A stretch of DNA of 22,587 nt from Paramacrobiotus metropolitanus (GCF_019649055.1 NW_026570656.1:1-22587), one strand, 5' to 3'; counted from the first letter of the stretch, positions 9,066-18,339 are shown. Notes: generated by a model not told the origin, from the letters alone. A program made the numbers and translations.

Positions 9066-9108
9066 TACTTGTGAAGTTATGAATTGTAATATCATAACTT
9101 CACAAGTA
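9066..9108. repeat. Hairpin, 17-bp perfect arms
   Basis: TACTTGTGAAGTTATGA at 9066-9082 pairs perfectly with 9092-9108 across a 9-base loop. The stem is AT-rich. No flanking target duplication was seen, so it may be a remnant or a structured RNA. Confidence 0.8.
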
Positions 9109-9540
9109 TATTATGCTTGTTATGATTGCCATGCTACTCATGTTACGGTTTTTAAGTATGTTATGTACTTTAATAACGCAATTTTACGTATAATACTGTT
9201 TTGTATTTCATTTTAAATTCTTTATAATTATTATATTACTATACTGGCTTCGAATTCAGAGCAAGAAATCTTCCGAATTTACTTTGCGCGTGTAATTTTG
9301 GTGTGGGCTATGGGCAAACGGTATCATAATAATACCGGTACGTGTCATACATGTAGATCATATTGGAATGTCAAGTCCTTAGTGAAGCCTTCGAAAGACT
9401 TTTCGGCAAGATTTGCTAGAAGTTTCACTAAAAATAAAAAGTTATTTCAATTTATTTTCCCCAAATGTAATGGCAACACGCGCTGTGGCACAGTGGCAAG
9501 TGGCAACTGTACTATGTACAAGCCGGTCCGGATGATGAGT

Positions 9541-9624
9541 TAGTGCCGCTCTGCACTAGTATAGGCTTTTGGCGAAGCTATATATAGCTTCGCCAGTAGC
9601 CTGTACTACTGTAGAGCGGCATTG
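9541..9624. mobile_element. Spacerless palindromic MITE, copy 1
   Basis: This 84-bp element is almost one uninterrupted inverted repeat: TAGTGCCGCTC at the left end, GAGCGGCATTG at the right, and a perfect central GGCGAAGC...GCTTCGCC. GATGAG lies on both sides (9534-9539 and 9625-9630; the seventh base differs). The same family recurs at 14165-14238. It sits in the 5' part of the decayed Gag, so it inserted after the retroelement. Confidence 0.85.
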
Positions 9625-10321
9625 GATGAGCTCGTAAAGATATCGGTCATGCATATTGAGTGCGCTGTTGGCGCTCGAAGAATGGTATCAAAACCAGTCA
9701 GCCCTGGAACCCGAAGAGAATGGCTGGCCGGTAGAATACTGGCTCCAGCAGTTTGCAGCCCGATTCGCGGAGACAGATAGGCAGGTGATGGCTATAGCGG
9801 ACATGAGCAATCGGAAGTACAAGTTCGGGCAAGAGACCTCGGAGCAGTACTACGACGCCATCATCAACCTCAAACAACGAGGCAACCTGAGCGATGTGCT
9901 GGCCGTCTTTTACCTGCGGACAAACATCACGAATCCAAACCTGCGAGCCGCCTTTGACATCCGTATGCCAAAGGCTAAGCAGGAGTTTCGTGACTATATC
10001 CGGGACTATACATGGGGAAAGCCCATGTATCAAGTTGAGAAAAACGGCAATGTCACCAATTACATCACCGTCAGAACGGCGACGCCGATCCCGTCGATTC
10101 AACAGGCTCCCGGTTACATCCAACCCAGTTCGTCAGGTTACCAGAATGTGCAACCGGGACTCCATCGACCAAGTCCCCCGGCGACACCCCCTCCTCAAGC
10201 CCAGGCTCATTTAGAGCAGACTTGGGCGGCGATGGCGGCGTTGAACCTTAACGGATCCTCAACAAGGACCGTGGTTCCGCCGCCCGCTTATGGAAATAGC
10301 GGGCAACCGAGTCAACCTCAG

Positions 10322-10579
10322 AGCCAGGGTTACTCCGGCTATAACCAGCCCTAACAGGGCTACAGCCAGCCTCGGAGCCCAAGCTATGGTCAGCCTCAAC
10401 AAGGCTTTGGCCAACCCCAAAAGGGTTACGGCCAGAACTCCGGTTACGGCCAACCTCAGAACCAGGGGTATGGCTCCGGAGGCGGATATGGACGCGGTGG
10501 AGCCACACAATATGGCGGCTCCGGCGGAAGACGTGGCAGTCGCCGCGGAAACTTCGGCAAACGCGGAGGCGGATATGGC
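10322..10579 (+). other. FET-like prion-like and RGG-type segment of the Gag
   Basis: Repeats of GYGQPQ, GYSQP and GFGQP are followed by GSGGGYGRGG and GGRRGSRRGN. This arrangement, [G/S]Y[G/S]Q-rich then RGG-rich, is the composition of FUS/EWS-type low-complexity domains that condense with RNA. One in-frame stop (TAA at 10352) interrupts it, and a TAG at 10580 ends it. Confidence 0.7.
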
Positions 10580-10699
10580 TAGGCGCAGAATGCCCAACGG
10601 CAACCCCGCACACCACAGCAGGAGGCTCGCCAATTAGCGACGTATGTAGATCGGATGGAAGCAAAGTTCTTGCAGTGGACACAGGACGGAACGTTCTCG

Positions 10700-10741
10700 T
10701 GCCCTCACTGCATGTGGGACAACCACAACCAAGCCAGTTGT
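10700..10741 (+). other. CCHC zinc knuckle
   Basis: CPHCMWDNHNQASC has exact C-x2-C-x4-H-x4-C spacing, the retroviral and retrotransposon nucleocapsid RNA-binding motif. It is the strongest single evidence that the surrounding frame is Gag. It lies in the same frame as the N-terminal Gag domain, between the stops at 10580 and 10796. Confidence 0.9.
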
Positions 10742-11852
10742 GGGTATGTCGGACTCCGGGAGCCAGATAACCCAAACCTGAGATGGTACCAAGATTGAAG
10801 GTACCGATACGATAACGGATGGCCATTGGGTTCGGCGAATCAGAACTACGCGAACATTGTGCCGCCACCGCGCCCCCCCTCAGCAGAATGCCCGCGGAGG
10901 AAATCAACATCCTGCCCAAGAAGGCGCAGAGACCCGTCAGAATTGCGGACGTTCCCCGTTGGCGACACCGCCACCAGGCCAACGGCCGCAGTTGCCGCAT
11001 TCCCCGGCTCTCAATAGGAGCCAGGGCGGGTTTTCACCGGTAGCTGGCGGGCCGTCCCCGGGAACGTCCCAGGGAAACGCATGAGGTAGGTAAGCTCCGA
11101 TGACTTGTTCGACCTCCGTCATCCAACGGAACCACCGGATAAGGATAACCCTACTAACAGGATCAACCCTTTGGACACAACTCGGAACTTTGAGTTGGAT
11201 TCAGCCTCCGCAATGGTCAGCGAAGCTGCGAGAATCTTGGCGGCGGGGACGGTAGCCCAATCAGGCACTGGACTTCCCCCGTTCGGAAACTCGGAGAACC
11301 GAACCGAACCTCGCAGCACCGATAATGCGGCTCCCGGACCAGAAGAGGTACCCAGGGGGATCGGCCCAGGAACTTGGGCCCGATCGGCAGGAGCACGGAA
11401 TGCTCCACCCGCCCCGAGAAGTGGAGCCGGAGGGGTCGGCCGAGGAAGTCGGAACCGACCGGCTGGGACGAGAAGCGTCACCGAGCCGCCTGCAGGGTTC
11501 AGTGTCCAATTAGGTACCACGAACCCCGGGCTTAGCGGACAACCGGGACGCCGGACCGCAACACCACAGGATGCCAGAGTGACATCCGATTCGTCACCGG
11601 TAGGCCATCGGGGAAGACGGCCCGTCGAAAGGACGGAAGATCCCGCCGTACGAGCAAAGACTCCGGAGGGATGGGAATCAGTCGCATTGGAAGTACCCGT
11701 CTGCTCTCGGCCGGAGGAAGCGGACCTCTTCCAGCGCCAGCCAGCGAGAACTGTAACCGGCTCGCGCACGTTCTTCAACATGCAGTATAACTTGTCGATA
11801 CTCCGAGAGAGTGAATCATCCATGGAAGAACGTATAAACAGCCGAATCACTG

Positions 11853-12146
11853 ATGGACGGAGCAGCTAACCGCCCGGAGGTGCAACACTCGGTTAATGAG
11901 GTTTCCCCTGGCCGATTATCTCCGGCTGAACGACTTATCCGACGCAACCGAGCCTCGGACGCATCTGGATCATTGGTTGTCTACCCACAAGACGGAGTAG
12001 ACTCAGCAAGACCAGTCCAGCAACCTCTTCAACCGCCGCGCGTAGACATCATTAGTTTCCCCGGTGAATCAGCCCTGATTCCGATGGAAGTTACCATACG
12101 GGAAGTAGGTAACTTTCCAACCGCACGCATCCTCCGGACGACCTAA
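11853..12146 (+). pseudogene. Gag-protease linker segment, shifted frame
   Basis: A 97-codon frame overlaps the end of the Gag frame by one phase shift and stops just before the protease. It is Pro/Arg/Ser-rich, then more ordered near PRVDIISFPGESALIPMEV. It may be the spacer between Gag and protease, displaced by indels. Confidence 0.4.
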
Positions 12147-12480
12147 AGTAGTCCGGGCATGGACCCATGAAGTCCAGATTGGACCCACCACAACTATGGC
12201 TATGTTGGACACTGGTGCCGAAACATCCCTAAAGAAGGAGCGTTTCTGCCGGGCCAACAACCTCAAACTCGAATCCATGGGGTGCTTCTCCAAAATACTC
12301 AATGTAGGCGGAAAATAAGCCTTCATGGTGACCCATTGCTGCCCCGTACCGGTAACGTTGCAAGGATACACCAGACCCCATACCTTCCATGTTCAACCGA
12401 ACAACTCGGATGTTCCATCCTACTTGGATGCGACTACTTGCACTCCAAGTTTATTCTCACCCGGGCGCCGATCCCCACTG
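12145..12480 (+). pseudogene. Retropepsin-like aspartic protease of the retroelement
   Basis: The active-site motif MLDTGAETS is at 12202-12228, preceded by VQIGPTTT. The C-terminal element ILLGCDYLHSKFIL follows at about 12415-12460 but in another frame, so the domain is frameshifted near 12410. An in-frame TAA near 12316 breaks it as well. Retropepsins act as homodimers and cut Gag-Pol polyproteins. It sits just downstream of Gag, in the usual order. Confidence 0.75.
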
Positions 12481-13046
12481 AGGATCAGCAGAACCCATCT
12501 TCGGGTGTAGTGCAGCCTATTGCGATACCAGAGGCATCGGGCACGGCCACGAGCACGGCTTGGATTAATCGGACGGTTAACCCGATTATCCCCGGACCCT
12601 CGTTTTGCCCAGAATGCTCGGCCACAGAACGAAGCCTCGTCACGGAGCTGCAAGTCCACAACGCCATAGAACAACATATGGCCAAGGTACGGACAACCCG
12701 GCTGGAACCAATCAAAGGGATATTAAAGTCTATCCCGATACCAGAGGCATCGGCCTCTGGTATACTTAGACAAAAGTACCGAACCTGGTTTTCCGGCATT
12801 CAACACGTCCTTGAGGCCAGGACGGTCGGAATAATGGCTGAACTTGGAAAAGTCGTAGCGAGAACTGATGACCTGATCCGCCAAACCAGGGAAGAATGCC
12901 AGGCGGTAATCAACCTGACCGGAGCCTTAGAAGAAGATATTATCGAATGGGAAGAGAAACGCACTGTACTCAACGCACAATTCGCGGAACATAAACTTCC
13001 CACGCCGCCGATACTGGAGATCCAAGCTCATGAATTTGGGGCATAA
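12470..13046 (+). pseudogene. Post-protease segment with predicted coiled coil
   Basis: The frame continues from the ILLGCDYL protease end to a TAA at 13044-13046. It carries two IPEAS motifs, a CPEC pair, and a heptad-rich, charged helix (VVARTDDLIRQTREECQAV ... EEDIIEWEEKRTVLNAQFAE). A reverse transcriptase would be expected here, yet no YxDD-like palm motif or RT blocks are visible. Function unknown. Confidence 0.45.
12523..12753 (+). repeat. 18-nt exact direct repeat inside the coding segment
   Basis: CGATACCAGAGGCATCGG occurs at 12523-12540 and 12736-12753, in the same frame both times (encoding IPEAS). The second copy is part of a perfect 11-bp hairpin at 12738-12763 with the loop ATCG. 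Confidence 0.85.
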
Positions 13047-13530
13047 TGCTTTTGATGTCATCTTTTTGGCCGCATAAAGTCCAGATTTGCAGCAGTATCC
13101 ATGGATTCGGCTTCCAGCCCAAGGAATCGTAAAGTTATACTGTTTCTGACACTTGATCGGTCTTCATGGTAACGAAATAATTACGCGTATTGTTTTCACT
13201 GTTTGGACAAAAGTTTTTCTGATGTCATAATCACTACGTACCTCGCGCACGACAGTGTGAAAACCGGCACTCTTTCTGAGACTTTGGATACCGACATATT
13301 CCCGCTGCTCGTTTGTCTTTTTTGCGTCCGGCTGTTTACTGTTAAGGTTATTCAGCGCGACCACGGGATGAGCGCTTTGACCCGTTACACTTTCCAAAGT
13401 ATTCAGCCAAATAGCGACAAATTCTTTGCGTCCGGACGTCGGGGCGCAAAGCCAAAATCTCTGCCCCCGGTTTGTCGGGTCGCATAGCAGTCACCTTAAT
13501 TTTATTAATAATTAACCATGCTCGAAGAAA
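13047..13530. other. No gene recognised
   Basis: This stretch follows the retroelement. I looked for a long terminal repeat matching the 5' flank and did not find one. A plus-strand frame at 13203-13487 and its antisense have no motif. Confidence 0.4.
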
Positions 13531-13534
13531 TGAT

Positions 13535-13972
13535 TTGTAAGAAATGCGTAATCATTTAGTATTCATACAGAATTTTTAGCATTTCCCGAAGCAAAACGTG
13601 TGTCGGCTTTGCGCTTCGCGCGAAAGTTCACATTTCAGTAAACTCTTTACATAACACAGTCTCTTTACGTCATACAGCAGCTACGGCGCTCTTGCCCTTT
13701 AGCTTTCGCTGCAAAAGTCGAGTTATTTCTGCTGAATTTAATGGATTTTCTAGCAATTTTGACAGCGAATTGGCTCGTTCGCTTCGCGCGAAAATGGACA
13801 ACTATTGTAATTTTAGCCGGACACCTTGCTTCAAAAGCTACAAGCACCAGTTTAATTACTTTCATAAAATTTCAGTCAGTTTGTACAGCAGATTGTTTCA
13901 TTGTCTTTTGGGTTTCCGGGTTCTCAATGCCCCTCCCGTCCAAGCGAGATCGTTAAATTCGCCTATGGTTAC
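13535..13972 (-). repeat. TTCGCGCGAAGC repeat family, copy 2, inverted
   Basis: Read on the minus strand from 13972, this matches 7008-7405 in order: AGGCGAATTTAAC, ACGGGAGGGGCATTGAGAACCC, ACCCAAAAGAC, TTCGCGCGAAGCGAACGAGC, CAGCGAAAGCTAAAGGGCA, then a second TTCGCGCGAAGC. The copies differ by many substitutions and small indels, so both are old. Confidence 0.75.
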
Positions 13973-14017
13973 TTAATCTAGTTACTTAATCTAGTTACTT
14001 ACTTAATCTAGTTACTC
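13968..14017 (+). repeat. GTTACTTAATCTA tandem, three units
   Basis: Three 13-bp units follow one another directly after the repeat-family copy, the last with an extra CTTACTT. It is a short microsatellite-like expansion. Confidence 0.8.
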
Positions 14018-14164
14018 TTATTTCTAACTGGATATGTATACGCCGATCAATGACGTCGGTGTTGTTTTGTGTATTCTAGCTTTTACCTGTCCATGTTAAA
14101 GCGGAAATCATGGCCTTCCGTGTTCTATAGAAAATTTAGTCTTGACTGGAAATGTGTGGTGACC

Positions 14165-14238
14165 CAGTGCCGCTCTACAGTAGTATAGGCTACTGGCGTA
14201 GCTACGCCAGTAGCCTATACTACTGTAGAGTGGCACTG
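14165..14238. mobile_element. Spacerless palindromic MITE, copy 2
   Basis: This 74-bp element runs from CAGTGCCGCTCTACAGTAG to its reverse complement, with one mismatch in the terminal 14 bases, around a perfect TACTGGCGTAGCTACGCCAGTA core. GGTGACC flanks it at 14158-14164 and 14239-14245. The CAGTG end fits a hAT-like TIR, but the duplication reads as 7 bp, not the usual 8. Confidence 0.9.
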
Positions 14239-14245
14239 GGTGACC

Positions 14246-14750
14246 CTACGTCATGACAGCTATCGTCTTCTAGTTACATGTATGAATAAACAAAATAAAT
14301 AAACAAATAATAAATAATAATTTTTTTCTTGTAGTATAAGTAATAAATATTAATATAAGTAATAAGTACTGTATATTTCGTAATTATCTACATCCGTAAC
14401 CACGTATACACGATTGATAATGTAGCCAATGTTTGGGCGAACGGCTGAACCGATTTCGACGCGGCCAAGTGCGTTAGTCGTCTCAACGGCGCGAATGTTC
14501 TTACGCTATTGCGCCGTCGATACGCCCCAAAAGGGAAGGAGTAGCCCCAAAAAACAAATTGTTGCCATGGGCCCCCATAGACATACATGGGTAAATGAAT
14601 TGTCTGTTCGCGGACCGTTCGGAAAAACCGAGACAGACCGCGGCCTTCGGCATCGGCACGTTACAAAGTATTGAAAATTTAAGAAACATGTGCAAAAATT
14701 ACTCGCAGTTATTCCCACCAGCGTGATCGGTATGCCTCGTATTCTTTCAT
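14246..14750. other. AT-rich spacer and unrecognised sequence
   Basis: 14280-14345 is AATAAA/AATAAT-rich. 14400-14660 is more GC-balanced and carries open frames on both strands with no recognisable motif. I see nothing I can name. Confidence 0.4.
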
Positions 14751-14755
14751 ATACG

Positions 14756-14905
14756 ATATTTCTTAGATATCTTAGATTTCTTAGGTTTCTTAGGTCTCTT
14801 AGTTTTCTTAGGTTTCTTAGGTTTCTTAGGTTTCTTAGGTTTCTTAGGTTTCTTAGGTTTCTTAGGGTTTCTTAGGGTTTCTCAAGTTTTCTTAAATTTT
14901 CTTTT
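14756..14905 (+). repeat. TTTCTTAGG short tandem array, copy 2
   Basis: About 14 units of TTTCTTAGG are present, degenerating at both ends (TTTCTTAGAT, TTTCTTAGGG, TTTCTCAAG). It makes a meaningless Arg-Phe-Leu repeat frame on the plus strand. The unit and strand are the same as in the array at 889-976. Confidence 0.9.
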
Positions 14906-15800
14906 TTTTAAATTTCATAGTTTTCTTAGCGCTGGGACCAATGCGGTCAACCGTTGCGAAGTGTGCATTGCGTAACAAACTTGCGCCGCAAAAGTTTGTG
15001 TACGGATGTAGATCCCGTAAACTGGTTATATGAATACTAACTACGTAACCAGGGTCCTCGACACTTTGCCGTTGTAACCAATTTTCTCCCGTTCCACACA
15101 TCCAATCTGCCCGCTCTAAAGTGCTACAGAATCCTCTCAGTGTCGAGAGTGTTCCTGCATCATCAATTTTCTGGAAAGCCCACTACCTACAGTCCAGTGG
15201 TCACTCAAAAGCTTGTTACCATGGTGGCCATTAGCTTAACATGGGCTAACTGTAAATCCCCAGAGCGTTACTGTGTGTTATTATATCGAATTGTCACTGA
15301 AATTAGCGAACTGCGAATTAGCAAAAATAACAGGTTCTGCTCACGGCTGTTTATTTTGTTCGTGCCTCCTAAATGTAATAAACATCGTGCCATTATTTAA
15401 TACATATGCAGCTAACCTTTTTACATGTTCAATCCTAAAGACATTATTCATCCGTGCTGGGCTTGTAATTATTATTATTACCACTACATAACACCTATAT
15501 ATTGTTATTCTTAGTATCACTATTATTAATGTTTAAGTACTGTATTTTTAAGATTTTGTTCAGATTATTTTAATATTACTCCTCTACCATCATGTAAAAA
15601 AATTTTTCTGAGAGGCGAACTGGTTAACAGTCCCTGGTTAGTTTTATACAACCAGATCGGTGCAGCAGTTTCTCGAAATAGTCCCTCCCCCTGCATACCT
15701 TGAAATGCTGTTAAATTAACGTGCAGATTTCGGTTTAAAGTTTAAACAAACCAGCAAAAAAATTTAAACGCAGAACGCATTTTATTACAGAACGTAACTT
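14906..15800. other. No gene recognised
   Basis: A plus-strand frame at 15140-15400 and a minus-strand frame at 14892-15101 show no motif. The stretch becomes AT-rich with ATTATTATT runs near 15465-15580. Confidence 0.4.
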
Positions 15801-15813
15801 AACCCGTTCCACA

Positions 15814-17425
15814 CCATGCGTGTTAGACCGACATGGTGGCGGACTTCTTCTCTACCGTCCGTTGTTGTGGTCACAGGTTGCTTTAAATAGTTTTATTTCA
15901 AAGGGGAGATGTTAGACTAAGTTTAAACTATGTAACAGTTAGCTGCACCATGTCCGTGAAGTCTGGGGGGTGACCAAACATGGTCAAAATTGACCAAACT
16001 GGGCTCCCGGAGGTCCTGCTTGTCTCTACACTCACGTTAGCGTCAGATAATTACCACAAAAATTAGAAAGGAAGTTACTGTCAAGCTTTATGGAAGTGCG
16101 AAACAAAGTTCAGAGAAAAAGCGCCCGCTGGTCAGTTCTGGTCAAATGAAAATACCATGTCGAATTCGACACGGTTGGGCATGGTACTAATTTATTTATA
16201 ATCTTCAAAAATGCATATCAATTGATAGAAAAATCGTACACGGTAGCACAAATAATCAAAATAGAGGTCATAAAACCTCTAAATAATGGCCTGAGCATAG
16301 TGGTCAGCAAGGTGACCACTGGTCAATACTGACCGGAAATACGAAAAATGTAGTTGTTGACTGAGCGCTTCTAAAATCAGTGTGAATTGAATGTTAACGA
16401 ATTTTATAACAGCCCTCTTAATAGCGTTGAAGTCACGATAATGCTCGGAAGATGCCCGATGCTTCTCAAGGTGCTTTGAACGCTATTATTACCATATACG
16501 GATGGTATTCGGCAACCCGGCTAATTCACTGTCCCATTCCAGTTCTTATAACTTATTCTTTCCACGTTTCACGTTTTCAACTGCACTAACTAGTTAATAA
16601 ACCTGCGGAAGTTACTGATTTTGCATAGATACTTTGATAATGAAACTTCTGCCCTTGCATTAAACAGGCGCCATTCGAACTTTCCGGTCCACGGGCGCTC
16701 GTAACCTTTAGCACTGATCTGTGCAGAACGTTTACTATATCAAAAGGGGAGTATTCTACAATGCGTTGCTGTGTATACACAACGTCTAGGTACTAACTAG
16801 CAGCGGCGGCGTCTAAGAGAATGCAAAGTACATGCATTCCCTCACACATTTTGGCTAATTAATGCTTAAAAAATTAGTTGTTCTCCTGTACAGTAAGTAA
16901 TAGGGTTGTTTGGCACAACGTTACTGAACCTTTTTTGCGGCACTTACGGCGGATACTTCCATATTTCGCAGCAACTGGTCACTTGTACGACACTGGGAAG
17001 AATGGTCACCGGTCCATAACGATGGTAACCATGCTAGCCAGAATTCCTCCTCTTTATCTCAGCTATCTCATTCAGTTGCGCAACCGGATATAGTATTACT
17101 TCAAATGTGTACATCATTCGAATTTTGATCCACAACAAAGCCGATGACCAACTGTCCAAAACGTAGGGCGGAAGTGACCAACTGTTGCGAATTTTCGAAG
17201 CTCTACTTATGCACTGCTATATATGAGTGGTTCTTCGTTTTTAAATTTTCTTTGACCACTGGTCATCTTGATGACCATCACAATGCATCCGCGTTCAAGT
17301 ACTCGTCGAGATCTATCGTTTGAGCTATTGGCACATTCTGTGCGATTTTTCTGTCAGCTGTTATAAACGGCAATGAATAACATGTCGGTGCAACATGGTT
17401 ACCATGCGTGTCAGTCCGACATGGT
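15814..17425 (+). repeat. Zone bounded by CCATGCGTGT...CCGACATGGT direct repeats
   Basis: A 24-base word at 15814-15837 recurs at 17402-17425 with two mismatches, same orientation. Between them TGACCA/TGGTCA words are frequent (for example 15971-15999, 16310-16335, 17255-17280). A perfect 14-bp palindrome TGTCGAATTCGACA sits in a wider ACCATG...CATGGT frame near 16155. No coding sequence is recognisable. Confidence 0.55.
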
Positions 17426-17429
17426 CATC

Positions 17430-18300
17430 TCCTGCTTGACCTATGGTCGCTAAAAATTTGAAAAAATTATTTTTCTCTTAATTAGATTTTTCTGTCCCAG
17501 ACTGCCAATTTTCGAAACTGTAGTCCAATCCCTTCTAGTACCCGGTTTTCCTGGGTTAAGGTGTGCTGCAAGAGAACCTACTGGTGTTTCAGTCTGATGA
17601 AGTAGCAACACACTACATGTAGAAACAGTACTTACAGTTACAATAATTATCAGACGTGCAGTAATTATTCTGGGTCGTAACACAATCATTAATATTTGAC
17701 TGGGCTAAGTAGTATTTAAATGGCAATTTTATAGTACCATGTATTGCATCATTTGCATGTAACTGTAAATCACAGTTTTCTAATATCTTTTCACCAACAG
17801 TATTTTACAACTCCGTAACCCGGGTTCGCTATTTTTTCGTAAGGATTTTGGTTAGGTCTATTTTTTGGGAACGTCTTGTATTTTGGGGAGGATTTCTATT
17901 AAATGCGCGTGATTAGGAGATCAGCGTTCTGCCCATGCTGTATCGATCTTTGTTGTTCCCTATTAATTTTCTTTTTTTAATCGCCAGGAAAATTTGTGCA
18001 CAAACTACTGTTATGTAAATGCAGTATTTACGAGTAGTTCAAGTAGTAATACTTATCGTTACTATAGTGTGAAAAAGCAATAGTAATTAGCAGGCACTTT
18101 TTATTTAGTAAAATGATAATCATAAACTGGGAAAATGCACCTATTGTGCATTGATAGACCGGAGCGCAGCTTTTAATAAGGTTAAGGATTAAAGACTGAA
18201 TCGAATTGTTATGGTGAGTTTGGAAGAGTCAATGTTTTAATTCACAGAAAAACAAAGCATTTTTAGCATGTATTAGTCAACCTAGACGTAAGCCTGTGAC
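17430..18300. other. No gene recognised
   Basis: Mixed AT-rich sequence. The minus-strand frame at 17450-17689 has a hydrophobic start but no further support. Confidence 0.4.
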
Positions 18301-18301
18301 T

Positions 18302-18322
18302 GGGAAACCTGCCAGGTTTCCC
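18302..18322. repeat. Hairpin, 10-bp perfect arms
   Basis: GGGAAACCTG and CAGGTTTCCC are separated by one base. It stands immediately before a long AT-rich block. Confidence 0.7.
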
Positions 18323-18339
18323 CTGCCACTCTTACCTTA

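Larger units (their letters stand above)
9471..11869 (+). pseudogene. Decayed Gag of a Ty3/Gypsy-like retroelement
   Basis: The main frame runs from about 9638 to 11869. It has a Gag-type helical domain (LALEEWYQ, WLQQFAARFAE, AIINLKQRGNLSDVLAVFYL), then a Pro/Gln-rich linker. A Tyr/Gly/Gln-rich tract (YGQPQQGFGQPQKGYGQ) and a Gly/Arg segment (GGRRGSRRGNFGKRGGGYG) follow. Next is a CCHC zinc knuckle C-x2-C-x4-H-x4-C at 10700-10741, then a long Pro/Gly/Arg-rich tail. Gag packages element RNA in the cytoplasm. The frame is broken by in-frame stops at 10352, 10580, 10796, 11015 and 11087. Upstream coding-like sequence (9471-9539) lies before a palindromic insertion and in another phase. The region is much GC-richer than its surroundings. 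Confidence 0.75.

Noticed and set aside
10248-11000. Long minus-strand open frame of 250 codons
   Set aside because: It is antisense to the Gag frame, in a GC-rich repetitive stretch where the opposite strand rarely makes stops. The translation is low complexity and has no motif.
11119-11850. Minus-strand open frame of 243 codons
   Set aside because: It is antisense to the Pro/Gly/Arg-rich Gag tail. The plus strand is contiguous with the zinc-knuckle frame and explains the region better.
7008-13972. Large element (Polinton-like) with 400-bp terminal inverted repeats
   Set aside because: A genuine SIAE exon 1 lies between the copies, no integrase, polymerase or capsid genes are visible, and no target duplication was found.
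9541-14238. Composite transposon carrying the retroelement between two palindromes
   Set aside because: Each palindrome has its own different flanking duplication, so they are separate insertions.
14690-14875. Arg-Phe-Leu repeat protein
   Set aside because: The frame is only the translation of the TTTCTTAGG array.
14756-14905. Interstitial telomere
   Set aside because: The unit is TTTCTTAGG, not a run of TTAGG. The array is short and degenerate and recurs elsewhere in the window.
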